A DNA stretch of 64,000 nucleotides from positions 4,526,001-4,590,000 of the forward strand of contig NZ_CP035704.1 in the NCBI RefSeq assembly GCF_004168365.1, written 5' to 3'. The notes beneath the pieces are model-generated. The model worked only from the letters and a program-made list of their open reading frames with translations, did not search any database and was not told the DNA's origin. This document shows, piece by piece, positions 17,526 to 27,192 of the stretch (positions are counted from its first letter, which is position 1; each line of letters opens with the position of its first letter). The DNA comes from Pseudolysobacter antarcticus (lineage in GTDB: Bacteria > Pseudomonadota > Gammaproteobacteria > Xanthomonadales > Rhodanobacteraceae). Position numbers and translations under genes: made by a program.

Positions 17526-18710
17526 ATGAAGAACAAATTACTCATCAGCTCAAGTGCCGCGGTTATCGCAATTGCAGCAATTTGGCTCGCTGTAAGGCCC
17601 GCGCCGATCCACGCCACGGAGAAACCCGCGGCTACGGAAGTGAGCGTGGCCGAGGTGCTGGTGCGCCCGGTCGATGACGCCGACGAGTTCACCGGACGGC
17701 TGCAAGCGGTCGATACGATTCAGCTGCATCCGCGTGTCAGTGGTTATGTCGATTCGCTGAATTTCAAGGAAGGCACGACAGTCAAGAAGGATCAGTTGCT
17801 GTTCCGCATCGATCCGCGTCCGTACCAGGCTGAAGTCGATCGCCTTACCGCCAATCTGGCGCAGGCCAACGCCGAATACACGCTGGCGCAAGCCAATGCC
17901 GCGCGCAGCAAACGTCTGCTCGACCAGCAGGCGGTATCGCGCGAACAGGCGGATCGTCTCGATACCGCCTCATTGAGCGCACGTTCGCAGGTGGCATCCA
18001 CTGCCGCTTCACTCGACGCCGCACGATTGAATCGCAGCTTCACCGAAATCCGTGCACCGATCGACGGTCGCATCGGCAGCGCGCTCGTGACGCCGGGCAA
18101 TCTCGTAACCAGCGCCGATGTGTTGACCAGCGTCGTTAGCGTCGATCCGATCTATGCGTACTTCGATGTCGATGAACAGAGTTTTTTGAAGCTCGACCGC
18201 ACGCGTCGTGACGGCGCAAACAGCCCGAGCGTCAGCATGGGCTTGGCCGATGAAACCGGTTTCCCGCACGCTGGCCGCATCGACTTTGTCGACAACCAGC
18301 TGCGCACCGGCTCGGGCACGATTCGTTTGCGTGCGGTGTTCGCCAATGCGGACGCAAGTTACACGCCGGGCCTGTTCGTACGCATCCAATTGCGCAGTGC
18401 GAGCAAGATCGCGCGCGTGCTGATCGACGATCGCGCAGTCGCCACCGACCTCGGCAACAAATACGTCTACGTGATCGGCAAGGACAAGAAAGTCGAATAT
18501 CGCCGCGTCGTGACCGGCCCGCTGCTAGACGGTTTGCGTGTGGTCAACGAAGGCCTGGCCGCGAACGAAACCATCGTCGTGAACGGTTTGCAGCGTGTGC
18601 GTCCGGGCGCCGAAGTGACGCCGGTCAAGGTCGCGATGGATACGCGCACGCTTGATGCCAACAAGCAGATCGCGTCAGCCAGCATGCCGAAAGTCAACGC
18701 GCAGAACTAA
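17526..18710 (+). CDS. RND efflux periplasmic adaptor (MexE/AcrA type)
   Basis: 394 residues, start MKNKLLISSS at 17526; a longer frame from 17460 would lie in the regulatory region. An N-terminal membrane anchor/signal (about 5-23) lacks a lipobox cysteine, as in MexE-like adaptors. Then come the lipoyl half-motif RVSGYVDSLNFKEGTTVKKD, a helical hairpin (about 105-170), the second lipoyl half (FTEIRAPIDGRIGSALVTPG) and the beta-barrel domain. It links the inner membrane pump to the outer membrane channel. First gene of the efflux operon, 123 bases ahead of the pump gene. Confidence 0.95.
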   Translation: MKNKLLISSSAAVIAIAAIWLAVRPAPIHATEKPAATEVSVAEVLVRPVDDADEFTGRLQAVDTIQLHPRVSGYVDSLNFKEGTTVKKDQLLFRIDPRPYQAEVDRLTANLAQANAEYTLAQANAARSKRLLDQQAVSREQADRLDTASLSARSQVASTAASLDAARLNRSFTEIRAPIDGRIGSALVTPGNLVTSADVLTSVVSVDPIYAYFDVDEQSFLKLDRTRRDGANSPSVSMGLADETGFPHAGRIDFVDNQLRTGSGTIRLRAVFANADASYTPGLFVRIQLRSASKIARVLIDDRAVATDLGNKYVYVIGKDKKVEYRRVVTGPLLDGLRVVNEGLAANETIVVNGLQRVRPGAEVTPVKVAMDTRTLDANKQIASASMPKVNAQN

Positions 18711-18833
18711 GCACTGCAACCGCCTCGACGAGGCGTCGTCTCACCACGATCAACCGGGGTAGCCACGCTGCCCCACAGAAAACTGTTGCCACGATTCTGC
18801 GCGCAAGCGCGATGTGAACAAGAAGAAACCCTC

Positions 18834-21800
18834 ATGAAAATCGCTCAATATTTTGTCGACCGGCCGATCCTCGCCGGTGTGCTTTCCGTGCTGATCCTGC
18901 TCGCGGGCAGCATCTCGGTATTCCGCCTGCCGATCAGTGAATATCCCGAAGTCGTGCCGCCGACCGTGGTGGTACGCGCGAGTTATCCGGGCGCCAATCC
19001 GAAGGTGATCGCCGAAACCGTGGCCACGCCGCTGGAGGAACAGATCAACGGCGTCGAAGGCATGCTCTACACCGCATCGCAGGCGACCAGCGATGGCGCG
19101 ATGACCTTGACCGTGACTTTCGCGCTCGGCACCGATCTCAACAACGCCCAAGTGCAGGTGCAAAACCGCGTCGCCCAGGCGCTGCCGAAACTGCCTCAGG
19201 AAGTGCAGCGTCTCGGCGTGACCACGCAGAAAAGTTCGCCCGACCTGACCATGGTCGTACATCTGATTTCGCCCGACCAGCGCTACGACATGCTGTACCT
19301 GTCGAACTACGCGCGCTTGCATGTGAAGGATCAACTCGCGCGCCTCGATGGCGTCGGTGATGTGCAGATTTTCGGCGCCGGCGAATACAGCATGCGGGTG
19401 TGGATGAATCCGGAAAAACTCGCATTGCGCGAACTCACCACCGGTGACGTCTTGCGTTCGATCCGTGAGCAGAATATCGAAGTCGCCGCCGGTGCGTTGA
19501 ACGCGCAGCCGGAGCCGAACGGCGCGGCGTTCCAGCTCAACATCAATACACGCGGACGCCTGATCACCGAAGATGATTTTCTCAACATCATCGTGCGCAC
19601 CGACAAGAACGGCGCGGTCACGCATCTGCGCGATGTCGCGCGCGTCGAACTCGGCTCGAACAACTACGCGCTGCGCAGCCTGCTGAATAATCAACCCGCC
19701 GTGGCCGTGCCGATCTTCCAACGCCCAGGTTCGAATGCGATCCAGATTTCCGACGAAGTGCGCCAGGCCATGGCCGAGCTGAAGAAGGAATTTCCGCAAG
19801 GCGTGGATTACAGCATCGTCTACGATCCGACCGTGTTCGTGCGCGGCTCGATTGAAGCGGTCGTGCATACCTTGCTTGAAGCGATTCTGCTCGTGGTGCT
19901 CGTGGTGATTCTGTTCCTGCAAACCTGGCGCGCGTCGATCATCCCACTAGTCGCGGTGCCGGTGTCCTTGATCGGCACGTTCGCGGTGATGTACGTCGTC
20001 GGATTTTCGCTGAACGCGCTGTCGCTGTTCGGCCTTGTACTCGCGATCGGCATCGTCGTCGATGACGCGATCGTCGTCGTCGAAAACGTCGAGCGTCACA
20101 TCGAAAAAGGCATGTCGCCAAAAGACGCCACGCGTCAGGCGATGCGCGAGGTCACCGGCCCGATCGTCGCCACCGCGCTGGTGTTGTGCGCGGTGTTCGT
20201 GCCGGCTGCGTTCATCAGCGGTTTGACCGGCCAGTTCTATCGCCAGTTCGCGTTGACAATCGCAATCTCCACGGTGATCTCGGCGTTCAATTCGTTGACC
20301 CTCAGCCCCGCGCTTGCCGCGTTGCTGCTGAAAGGTCATGACGCACCGAAAGACCGCTTGAGTCGCGGCATCGATTTTGCGTTCGGCTGGATTTTCCGTC
20401 CGTTCAATCGCCTGTTCGAGCGCAGTTCCAACAGTTATGTCGGCGGCGTAAAACGCGTGTTGCGTTCGGGCTCGGTGGCGTTGCTGATTTATGCCGGATT
20501 GATCGGCATGGCGTGGCTCGGTTTCGCGCACGTGCCCACCGGATTCGTGCCGCCGCAGGACAAGCAATACCTGGTCTCGTTCGCACAGTTGCCGGACGCC
20601 TCTTCGCTCGATCGCACTGAAGCAGTGATCCGCCGCATGAGCGATATCGCGCTCAAGCAACCCGGCGTGGAAAGTGCGGTGGCGTTCCCGGGATTGTCGA
20701 TCAACGGCTTCACCAACAGCACCAACTCGGGCATCGTTTTCGCCACATTGAAACCGTTCGACGAGCGCCGCGACAGTGCGCTTTCGGCGGGCGCGATTGC
20801 CGGTGCGCTGAACCAGAAATACGCCGCGATCCAGGATGCCTACATCGCGGTATTCCCGCCGCCGCCGGTGAACGGCCTCGGCACAATCGGCGGGTTCCGC
20901 CTGCAGATCGAGGACCGCGCCGACGTCGGTTTCGAGGAGTTGTTCAAACAGACGAGACAGGTCATCGAAGGCAGCGCAAAAACTCCCGAACTGGCCGGAT
21001 TGTTTTCGAGTTTCCAGGTCAGCGTGCCGCAGATCGACGCCGACGTGAATCGCGAAAAGGCCAAGGCCGAAGGGGTCGATCTCGGCGATGTATTCGAAAC
21101 CATGCAGGCCTATCTCGGCTCGCTGTACGTCAACGACTTCAATCGTTTCGGCCGCACGTATCAGGTCAACGTTTCGGCCGAACCGAGTTTCCGTCACGAG
21201 CCCGAAGATATCCTGCGTTTGAAAACCCGCAACGCGAATGGCGATATCGTGCCGCTGGGTTCGTTCGTCACCGTGCGGCAGAGCGTCGGGCCGGATCGCG
21301 TGATGCATTACAACGGCCATCCGACCGCCGAAATCAACGGCGGCCCGGCGCCGGGTTACAGCTCCGGCCAGGCGCAATCGGCGATCGAAAAACTCGTCGC
21401 CGCCACCCTGCCGAACGGCATGACCTACGAATGGACCGAGCTCACTTATCAGCAGATCATTTCCGGCAATACCTCGATGCTGGTATTCCCGTTGTGCGTG
21501 CTGCTGGTGTTCCTCGTGCTGGCATCGCTGTACGAAAGTCTGACCTTGCCGCTGGCGGTAATCCTGATCGTGCCGATGGTGTTGCTGTCAGCGATCACCG
21601 GCGTGTGGTTGTCCGGTGGCGACAACAATATCTTCACCCAGATCGGCTTGATCGTGCTGGTCGGACTCGCCTGTAAAAACGCTATCCTGATCGTCGAATT
21701 TGCGCGCGAAGCCGAGATCGACGGCATGGATCGCGTGCAAGCCGTGCTTGAAGCCGCACGCTTGCGACTGCGTCCGATTCTGATGACCTCGTTCGCTTTC

Positions 21801-22025
21801 ATCATGGGCGTGGTACCGCTGGTAATTTCGCAAGGCGCGGGCGCCGAAATGCGCCACGCGATGGGCGTGGCGGTATTCGCCGGCATGCTCGGCGTGACCT
21901 TTTTCGGCCTCGCTTTCACGCCGCTGTTCTACGTGCTGATTCGCGGCTGGAGCGCACGCAACGCCGCTCGTCGCGCCGAACGCAAAGCGCACACGGCTAC
22001 ACCGACTCTGGAGCTGCACTCATGA
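18834..22025 (+). CDS. RND multidrug efflux pump (MexF/HAE-1 type)
   Basis: 1063 residues, the usual size of HAE-1 pumps. The start MKIAQYFVDRPILAGVLSVL at 18834 is the family N-terminus. Twelve transmembrane helices lie in two halves, each with a large periplasmic loop. Transmembrane helix 4 carries the proton-relay pair in GIVVDDAIVVVENVERH and helix 10 the conserved Lys in LACKNAILIVEFA. It exports hydrophobic drugs or metabolites using the proton gradient, with the adaptor upstream and the OMF downstream. It overlaps the OMF gene by 4 bases. Confidence 0.97.
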   Translation: MKIAQYFVDRPILAGVLSVLILLAGSISVFRLPISEYPEVVPPTVVVRASYPGANPKVIAETVATPLEEQINGVEGMLYTASQATSDGAMTLTVTFALGTDLNNAQVQVQNRVAQALPKLPQEVQRLGVTTQKSSPDLTMVVHLISPDQRYDMLYLSNYARLHVKDQLARLDGVGDVQIFGAGEYSMRVWMNPEKLALRELTTGDVLRSIREQNIEVAAGALNAQPEPNGAAFQLNINTRGRLITEDDFLNIIVRTDKNGAVTHLRDVARVELGSNNYALRSLLNNQPAVAVPIFQRPGSNAIQISDEVRQAMAELKKEFPQGVDYSIVYDPTVFVRGSIEAVVHTLLEAILLVVLVVILFLQTWRASIIPLVAVPVSLIGTFAVMYVVGFSLNALSLFGLVLAIGIVVDDAIVVVENVERHIEKGMSPKDATRQAMREVTGPIVATALVLCAVFVPAAFISGLTGQFYRQFALTIAISTVISAFNSLTLSPALAALLLKGHDAPKDRLSRGIDFAFGWIFRPFNRLFERSSNSYVGGVKRVLRSGSVALLIYAGLIGMAWLGFAHVPTGFVPPQDKQYLVSFAQLPDASSLDRTEAVIRRMSDIALKQPGVESAVAFPGLSINGFTNSTNSGIVFATLKPFDERRDSALSAGAIAGALNQKYAAIQDAYIAVFPPPPVNGLGTIGGFRLQIEDRADVGFEELFKQTRQVIEGSAKTPELAGLFSSFQVSVPQIDADVNREKAKAEGVDLGDVFETMQAYLGSLYVNDFNRFGRTYQVNVSAEPSFRHEPEDILRLKTRNANGDIVPLGSFVTVRQSVGPDRVMHYNGHPTAEINGGPAPGYSSGQAQSAIEKLVAATLPNGMTYEWTELTYQQIISGNTSMLVFPLCVLLVFLVLASLYESLTLPLAVILIVPMVLLSAITGVWLSGGDNNIFTQIGLIVLVGLACKNAILIVEFAREAEIDGMDRVQAVLEAARLRLRPILMTSFAFIMGVVPLVISQGAGAEMRHAMGVAVFAGMLGVTFFGLAFTPLFYVLIRGWSARNAARRAERKAHTATPTLELHS

Positions 22026-23455
22026 AAATGTCGATCCGTTTCAGCGCACTTTTTGTGGCTCTGGTGTTGGCCGGTTGCGCCAGCGTCGGGCCGAATTATC
22101 AGGCACCATCGTCCGCGCCCGTCACTTTGCTCGGTGTCGATAAAGCGCAGGAAAACACGGCCGATTTTCAGGCCGCATGGTGGAAGCAATTCAACGATCC
22201 GATACTCGATGCCTTGATCCTGCGCGCTGCGAAAAACAGCCCCGACCTGCATATCGCGATGGCGCATCTGGCTGAATCGCGTGCGCTGCTCGGTGGCGCG
22301 AAATCGGCGCAGCTTCCCGATATCGAAACCCAGCTCGGTTACACCCGCAGTCGCGAACAGCAGCCCGGCTTCACCACACAACGCACCACGATCACGAGTT
22401 ATCAGGCGGGTTTCGATGCGTCGTGGGAACTCGATGTCTTCGGCGGCGTGCGCCGTTCGGTCGAGGCGGCGGATGCCGATCTCGGCGCGAGTGATGCATC
22501 GCTGCAGGATGTGCAGGTGAGTTTGTTCGCCGAAGTCGCGCGCAATTATTTCGATCTGCGCGGCACGCAATTACGCCTGGATGTAGCGCGTCGCGATATC
22601 GAAAATCAACAAAACACCTTGCGCCTGACACGCGCGCAGGCCGAAGTCGGCACCGGGTCGGAGCAGGATGTCGCAAGTGCATCGGCGCGTCTCAGTGCGG
22701 TCGAGGCGCAACTGCCGAGTTTGCAGATACAGGCTCATGCGCAGGAGTTTCGTCTGGCGGTGTTGCTCGGCGAACGGCCCGGTGAACTTGATATCGATTT
22801 GTCACCGCAAAGTTCCCATGCGATCGATACAACGATTGCGCTCGGCGGCGCCGATGCCGTTCTCGCGCGTCGGCCTGACGTGCGTTTCGCCGAGCGCCGA
22901 CTGGCGGCGGCGACCGCGCGCATCGGCGTGGCCCGCGCGGATTATTTTCCGCATATTTCGCTCGGCGGATTCATCGGCTTCCTCGCCGGTCGGGCCGGTG
23001 ATTTCGGCGATGCCTCGTCGCGTGCGTGGTCGATCGCGCCGAGCATCAGTTGGTCGGGTTTGAACGTGCAGAAAGTGCGCTCGAACGTGCAGGCGAATGA
23101 GGCTCGCGCCGATGCGGCGCAAGCCAATTATCAGCGCACCGTGTTGCAGGCCATCGAAGATGTCGACAACGGATTGGTCGCGTTCAACATGCAGCGCGAG
23201 CGCGTCGGCAAACTCATTGCGCAGGAAAAACAAAGTCGCCGTGCCGCTGATCTCGCACGCATCCGCTATCAGGAGGGTGCGACCGATTTTCTACCGTTGC
23301 TCGATGCCGAACGCACCCAGCTCGCCGCCGAGGATGAGCTGGTGATTGCCGAGGCCGCGATCAACACTCGCGCGGTAGCGTTGTACAAGGCGCTTGGCGG
23401 TGGTTGGCAAGCGTGCGCGACTGAAGCGTGCAGCAATCTGGCCGATGCAAAATGA
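22022..23455 (+). CDS. Outer membrane efflux lipoprotein (OprN/OprM/NodT type)
   Basis: 477 residues with a lipoprotein signal ending in LAGC (Cys near 19), followed by two OEP repeats (about 60-250 and 270-460) that form the trimeric beta-barrel and alpha-tunnel. Conserved features include WWKQFNDPILDALI, SWELDVFGGVRR and RRPDVRFAERRLAAATARIGVA. It closes the tripartite pump and overlaps both the RND gene and the following SDR gene by 4 bases. Confidence 0.95.
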   Translation: MKMSIRFSALFVALVLAGCASVGPNYQAPSSAPVTLLGVDKAQENTADFQAAWWKQFNDPILDALILRAAKNSPDLHIAMAHLAESRALLGGAKSAQLPDIETQLGYTRSREQQPGFTTQRTTITSYQAGFDASWELDVFGGVRRSVEAADADLGASDASLQDVQVSLFAEVARNYFDLRGTQLRLDVARRDIENQQNTLRLTRAQAEVGTGSEQDVASASARLSAVEAQLPSLQIQAHAQEFRLAVLLGERPGELDIDLSPQSSHAIDTTIALGGADAVLARRPDVRFAERRLAAATARIGVARADYFPHISLGGFIGFLAGRAGDFGDASSRAWSIAPSISWSGLNVQKVRSNVQANEARADAAQANYQRTVLQAIEDVDNGLVAFNMQRERVGKLIAQEKQSRRAADLARIRYQEGATDFLPLLDAERTQLAAEDELVIAEAAINTRAVALYKALGGGWQACATEACSNLADAK

Positions 23456-24222
23456 TTCCGCGTGCCTCGAATGAAGCTTCTGCCGCCGCGTTACTCGACG
23501 AATACGTCGCGAGCCTGATGCCGCTGCGCCAGCGCGTGGCGCTGATCAGCGGCGCGAATCGCGGCATCGGTTTCGAAACCGCGAAACAGCTCGGCTCGCA
23601 AGGCATGACCGTGTTGCTCGGTGCGCGCGATCTTGCGGCCGGCGAAAAAGCGGCGCGCGAATTGCGCCGCAGCGGCGCCGAAGTTCTGGCGGTGCAACTC
23701 GATGTCACGTCGCAAGCGCAGGTCGATGCGCTGAAGTCAAAAATCGATAGCGAATACCGCCGCCTCGATGTACTCGTCAACAACGCCGGCGGTTTTTACG
23801 ATCCGGCCAGTCGTGCATCGACGATGGACATCGACATCGCGCGCGACGTGCTCGACACCAACCTGATGGGCGCGTGGCGGCTCAGTGAAATGGCCGTGCC
23901 GCTAATGCGCCGGCATGGTTACGGCCGCATCGTCAACGTCTCCAGCGGCTGCGGATCGATGGCGTGCGAGGGGCCGGAAAGTCCTGCGTATCGCGTCTCA
24001 AAAGCGGCGTTGAATGCACTCACACGCGCCTTCGCCGCCGAGTTGATCGGTAGCGGAATTCTGGTCAACGCGGTCTGCCCCGGCTGGGTGGCGACACGTC
24101 TCGGCGGACGTGGCGGACGCGCTGTGAGCGAAGGTGCGGCGGGTATTGTCTGGGCCGCGTCGATCGACGAACCCGCGCCAACCGGACAATTTTTTCGCGA
24201 TGGCCAATCGATCGCGTGGTAA
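23452..24222 (+). CDS. Short-chain dehydrogenase/reductase in efflux operon
   Basis: 256 residues starting at ATG 23452 inside the OMF stop (ATGA overlap). The Rossmann motif is SGANRGIGFE (about 31-40), then NNAGG near 113, catalytic Ser in NVSSGCGS near 164 and Tyr-x-x-x-Lys in YRVSK near 180. The C-terminal segment resembles carbonyl reductase-like SDRs. Tight coupling to the pump suggests it modifies or detoxifies a compound that the pump also handles. The substrate is unknown. Confidence 0.9.
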   Translation: MIPRASNEASAAALLDEYVASLMPLRQRVALISGANRGIGFETAKQLGSQGMTVLLGARDLAAGEKAARELRRSGAEVLAVQLDVTSQAQVDALKSKIDSEYRRLDVLVNNAGGFYDPASRASTMDIDIARDVLDTNLMGAWRLSEMAVPLMRRHGYGRIVNVSSGCGSMACEGPESPAYRVSKAALNALTRAFAAELIGSGILVNAVCPGWVATRLGGRGGRAVSEGAAGIVWAASIDEPAPTGQFFRDGQSIAW

Positions 24223-24271
24223 TTCGCGATCGAGTGACTCTGCTGTTATCGAAAACTCGCGGCGTACTTTA

Positions 24272-25669
24272 TTACTGAAAACCGTTGCGGAAAATCCGAT
24301 CCGGCAGCGGCCCGAAATCGTTGCTGAAGCTCTGAATCAGAATATGGCCGCGATTCGGATCATCAGAAACGTGGAAGGTACCGGTGAACATGGGTCGACC
24401 GCGCGCATCGAGGCTCAGATGCGCCGCGGCATTGGGGCCGTCGTCGCCAAGACCGGTGGTGCCGATGAAGCAAAACCCACTGCTGTTGGTCAGGCAACTG
24501 CCGTAGCTACTGTCGAATCCAAGCGTCGATGTGAAGGCTTGCAGCAGAAAATAGTTCGGCCCCGGACCACTGTCACCGGCAGCGATCACGCGGCTGCCCA
24601 AACCATCGGCAAAACGCACGCTAGCAAAACTGCCGTTTGCATTTAATCCCGGCTCCAGCGCTTCTGCGGTCTGCGCGCCTAGGGTTGTAAAACGCGCAAC
24701 AGCGGCTTTTCTGACCGAGCCATCATCCGAGTAGGTAGTGCCTGCAATCACGATATCGCCGTTGGCCGCAACATCGATACCGCGCAGCTCATCGGAGTGT
24801 GCGCTCAAGGTACCAAAATAATAGACGCGTTTGCCGTTGAAGAACGTGTTGTAACCGGCGTTGAGATTGCAGGTTGTATTGCAGAACGAGGAATCCGGAG
24901 AACCGTCTGCATTGAGCTGTGCCAGCACCGGTCGAGTGCGCGAGATGGCACTGTCGTAAGCGATACCGCCGATCACAATCTTGCCGTCATTACCGATCGC
25001 GACCGCATTGGCTTGATCGATGCGCAACGCCGGACCGAGGTCGAAAAACACCGTTGTCATGCCGTCAGTGCTGAAGCTCGTATCCAGACTTCCATCGATA
25101 CCGCGCAATCGAGCAATGGCGAAATCGTAGTCACCGACGTTGAAGCGCTGGGCTGAGCCGACGACCACGATATTATCGTCGGCATCGATCGCCAACGCTT
25201 GCGGCACATCATTGTTGCTTTGACCCAAACCGAAGTTGACGGTGGTGTGGCCTGTGCCGGCAAAGCTCGGGTCGTCACTGCCATCGCCGAGAAATCTCGC
25301 GATGGCGAAGTCGCTGCCATTGCTACCCGGGCCCACGATACTGCCGATGACCACCATACGGCCGCGGCTATCAAGCGCCGCCGCGACGACGGAACTCCAT
25401 CCGAACGATTTTATCGTGAACGGGTTGGGCAACCCCGTACAGTTCGCATCCTGGCGGTAAATCTCGATGCAGGCCTGACTGCCACAGACGCCGGATTGGG
25501 TGGCTGCCTGAAAGATCGTGTTGACATTGCCATTGGGCATGCTCAACAAGGCAACCGCACGCAAGTCAACCGGGCTGCTGATTGGAACCTTGCAGCTAAG
25601 GTGTTCCGCCGCTTGAGCAATAAAACACGGCGAAAAAATGCAAGCCAGCAGTAGATAGAAAAAGCGCAT
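24272..25669 (-). CDS. Secreted delta-60 repeat beta-propeller-like protein
   Basis: 465 residues. Signal peptide about 1-20 (FIAQA). Repeats of about 55-60 residues with the pattern G.IVVAG......DFAIARL..DGS.D.SFS.DG mark the delta-60 (beta-propeller-like) family; examples are NIVVVGSAQ, KIVIGGIAY and DIVIAGTTY. The protein ends PDRIFRNGFQ, a tail type I associate with secreted proteins of Rhodanobacteraceae and relatives, possibly a sorting signal. The role is unknown; surface display or export is likely. It converges on the SDR gene. Confidence 0.75.
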   Translation of the reverse strand: MRFFYLLLACIFSPCFIAQAAEHLSCKVPISSPVDLRAVALLSMPNGNVNTIFQAATQSGVCGSQACIEIYRQDANCTGLPNPFTIKSFGWSSVVAAALDSRGRMVVIGSIVGPGSNGSDFAIARFLGDGSDDPSFAGTGHTTVNFGLGQSNNDVPQALAIDADDNIVVVGSAQRFNVGDYDFAIARLRGIDGSLDTSFSTDGMTTVFFDLGPALRIDQANAVAIGNDGKIVIGGIAYDSAISRTRPVLAQLNADGSPDSSFCNTTCNLNAGYNTFFNGKRVYYFGTLSAHSDELRGIDVAANGDIVIAGTTYSDDGSVRKAAVARFTTLGAQTAEALEPGLNANGSFASVRFADGLGSRVIAAGDSGPGPNYFLLQAFTSTLGFDSSYGSCLTNSSGFCFIGTTGLGDDGPNAAAHLSLDARGRPMFTGTFHVSDDPNRGHILIQSFSNDFGPLPDRIFRNGFQ

Positions 25670-25785
25670 GCGTAACTCCGGTATGAGGTGTTAACCGGTA
25701 ATACGCAAGATCGTTCTGAACTGTGACATGCGCGATTTTGATCGCAGCAGACCGACGCCGAAATTATTCGGCGCGTAAATTTTGC

Positions 25786-26355
25786 CTACTGAAACCCGGG
25801 CTTGCCCACCTGTTCCGCAAACTGTGGCACGCGTTTGAAGCGATCGGATTCGTAACCGTAACCACGAAATTTTTCGAGCAGCTCGGCATACTTTTTATCG
25901 TCCATCGCGGCGTCGCGCGAAAACACCCAGCCCAGCTTGCGGCTCGGTTGGCCGATCAAGGCCCACGAATAATCCTGCGCGGTTTCGAGAATCAGATAGT
26001 CGGCGCGAAACAGCCAGAAAAAGCGAATCACCCAATAGCGGTTCTCACTGTTCGGCTGCACGATACCGAGCGAACCGGCAGTCTTTTCCGGCTCACCAAA
26101 TGCCTTGCGGTATACGTAAGTAGTCTCGACTTCGCCTTGCTCGTTGAGGGTGTAGACATCACGCGTGGCGACCTTGCCGTTCTCGGCGAAATACGGCACG
26201 TTCGCGATCACGTACCACGCGCCCATGTAGCGTTGCAGATCGATTTTTGCGGTGGAAGTGAGTTGCGGCACGTCGCGATTTCCTTGAGTGATGCAGGATA
26301 CGAGTAGCAACACCGCAAGCAGTGCGAGGACGGCAAGATAATGGCGCAGCTTCAT
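25786..26355 (-). CDS. Lipocalin family lipoprotein (Blc-like)
   Basis: 189 residues from ATG 26355 (MKLRHYLAVL). The lipoprotein signal has its Cys in LLLVSC near 20. The lipocalin signature is DLQRYMGAWYVIANVPYF; further strands carry ATRDVYTLNEQGEVETTYVY and YWVIRFFWLFRADYLIL. Outer membrane lipocalins bind fatty acids or lysophospholipids and help envelope maintenance. An upstream in-frame ATG at 26382 would displace the signal peptide. It appears to be monocistronic. Confidence 0.88.
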   Translation of the reverse strand: MKLRHYLAVLALLAVLLLVSCITQGNRDVPQLTSTAKIDLQRYMGAWYVIANVPYFAENGKVATRDVYTLNEQGEVETTYVYRKAFGEPEKTAGSLGIVQPNSENRYWVIRFFWLFRADYLILETAQDYSWALIGQPSRKLGWVFSRDAAMDDKKYAELLEKFRGYGYESDRFKRVPQFAEQVGKPGFQ

Positions 26356-26570
26356 GGAATGATTCCTGTTCGAAGCACGCAAGCATCGATCAACAGACGT
26401 CGACAGCGCGTCAATTTGCTTTGGGATTCGGCATGGTTTGAGGCCAGGTCATTCCACGAATTTGATCCGATCACTTCGTCTGTGTATTCGATTTCGCTAA
26501 CGCAACGGCGCGTGAACAAGAATTTTTATCCGGCCATACGTGAACAAATTTTCACGGCATGTTCGCGACA

Positions 26571-26592
26571 ACGCAAGGTATAACACTTGCGT
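26571..26592. promoter_or_regulatory. Short inverted repeat before small ORF
   Basis: Arms ACGCAAG and CTTGCGT (7 bases, perfect) separated by GTATAACA. The loop contains TATAAC, a fair -10 hexamer, so this may be an operator over a promoter for the small gene at 26621. No good -35 is seen at the right distance. Confidence 0.3.
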
Positions 26593-26620
26593 ATTTCATC
26601 CATCACAACAGGAGCATTGC

Positions 26621-26839
26621 ATGCCAGTAAGAGGTGAATTTCGCGCGCTTGGTGACGACGGCAACAATTACGATATTATCGTGCGTGTCGGCGAAATCGA
26701 ATTTTCGGGCGAGACGGAACGCGAGAGCATTCCGCGACCACCGGAGTTGTTTACGTCCACTGGATTGCTCGTGGTCGATACCGAAGATGGCAAATACAAG
26801 GTGCTCGAAACCGGCGTGATATTAACCGCACTCGAGTAG
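26621..26839 (+). CDS. Small hypothetical protein, 72 residues
   Basis: The ATG at 26621 follows AGGAG by about 7 bases, which decides the start. The product is small, acidic and soluble (MPVRGEFRALGDDGNNY...LETGVILTALE), with beta-strand-like segments YDIIVRV and LLVVDTEDGKYKVL and no membrane helix. I do not recognise a family. The next gene (DUF3096) begins 67 bases later on the same strand. Confidence 0.65.
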   Translation: MPVRGEFRALGDDGNNYDIIVRVGEIEFSGETERESIPRPPELFTSTGLLVVDTEDGKYKVLETGVILTALE

Positions 26840-26906
26840 CAAAATCGTCGCCTTCATAACCCGCGCCGCGAAAAGTTTCGGCCCAACCAACCAAGGAGTA
26901 TCGCTA

Positions 26907-27062
26907 ATGAATATTCATCTGAGCCTCGCCCCGATCATCTCGCTAATCGCCGGCATCCTGATCCTGATCGTGCCGCGCTTGCTCAACTTCATCGTCGCGA
27001 TTTATCTGATCATCATCGGTGTGGTCGGCTTGCTTGGCGAAAACGGCAATATTCATTTCTGA
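26907..27062 (+). CDS. DUF3096 family small membrane protein
   Basis: 51-residue product that starts at ATG 26907 behind an AAGGAG site. The sequence is MNIHLSLAPIISLIAGI, then LILIVPRLLNFIVAIYLI and IIGVVGLLGENG, which makes two hydrophobic helices joined by a PRLLN turn, the DUF3096 pattern. The function of the family is unknown. The stop TGA is at 27060-27062. Confidence 0.8.
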   Translation: MNIHLSLAPIISLIAGILILIVPRLLNFIVAIYLIIIGVVGLLGENGNIHF

Positions 27063-27192
27063 CGATTTTTTTGCACGCACATTTGCGCTGATCGAGTTGT
27101 CCGGTGCGTCGAATGCGATCTGCATCGATGCGCAAAATCGACTTTGTTCACGCATAAAATGATGCATGGCGCGGTGGTATATTGTCGCGGCC

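Noticed and set aside
18750-19922. 390-codon open frame antisense to the start of the RND gene
   Set aside because: No ribosome site, no recognisable domain, and it would span the MFP-RND junction.
19947-21377. 476-codon open frame antisense to the RND pump gene
   Set aside because: High-GC third positions of a strongly conserved gene keep the opposite strand open; the translation is rich in Arg/His/Glu, has no family signature and the sense gene is certain.
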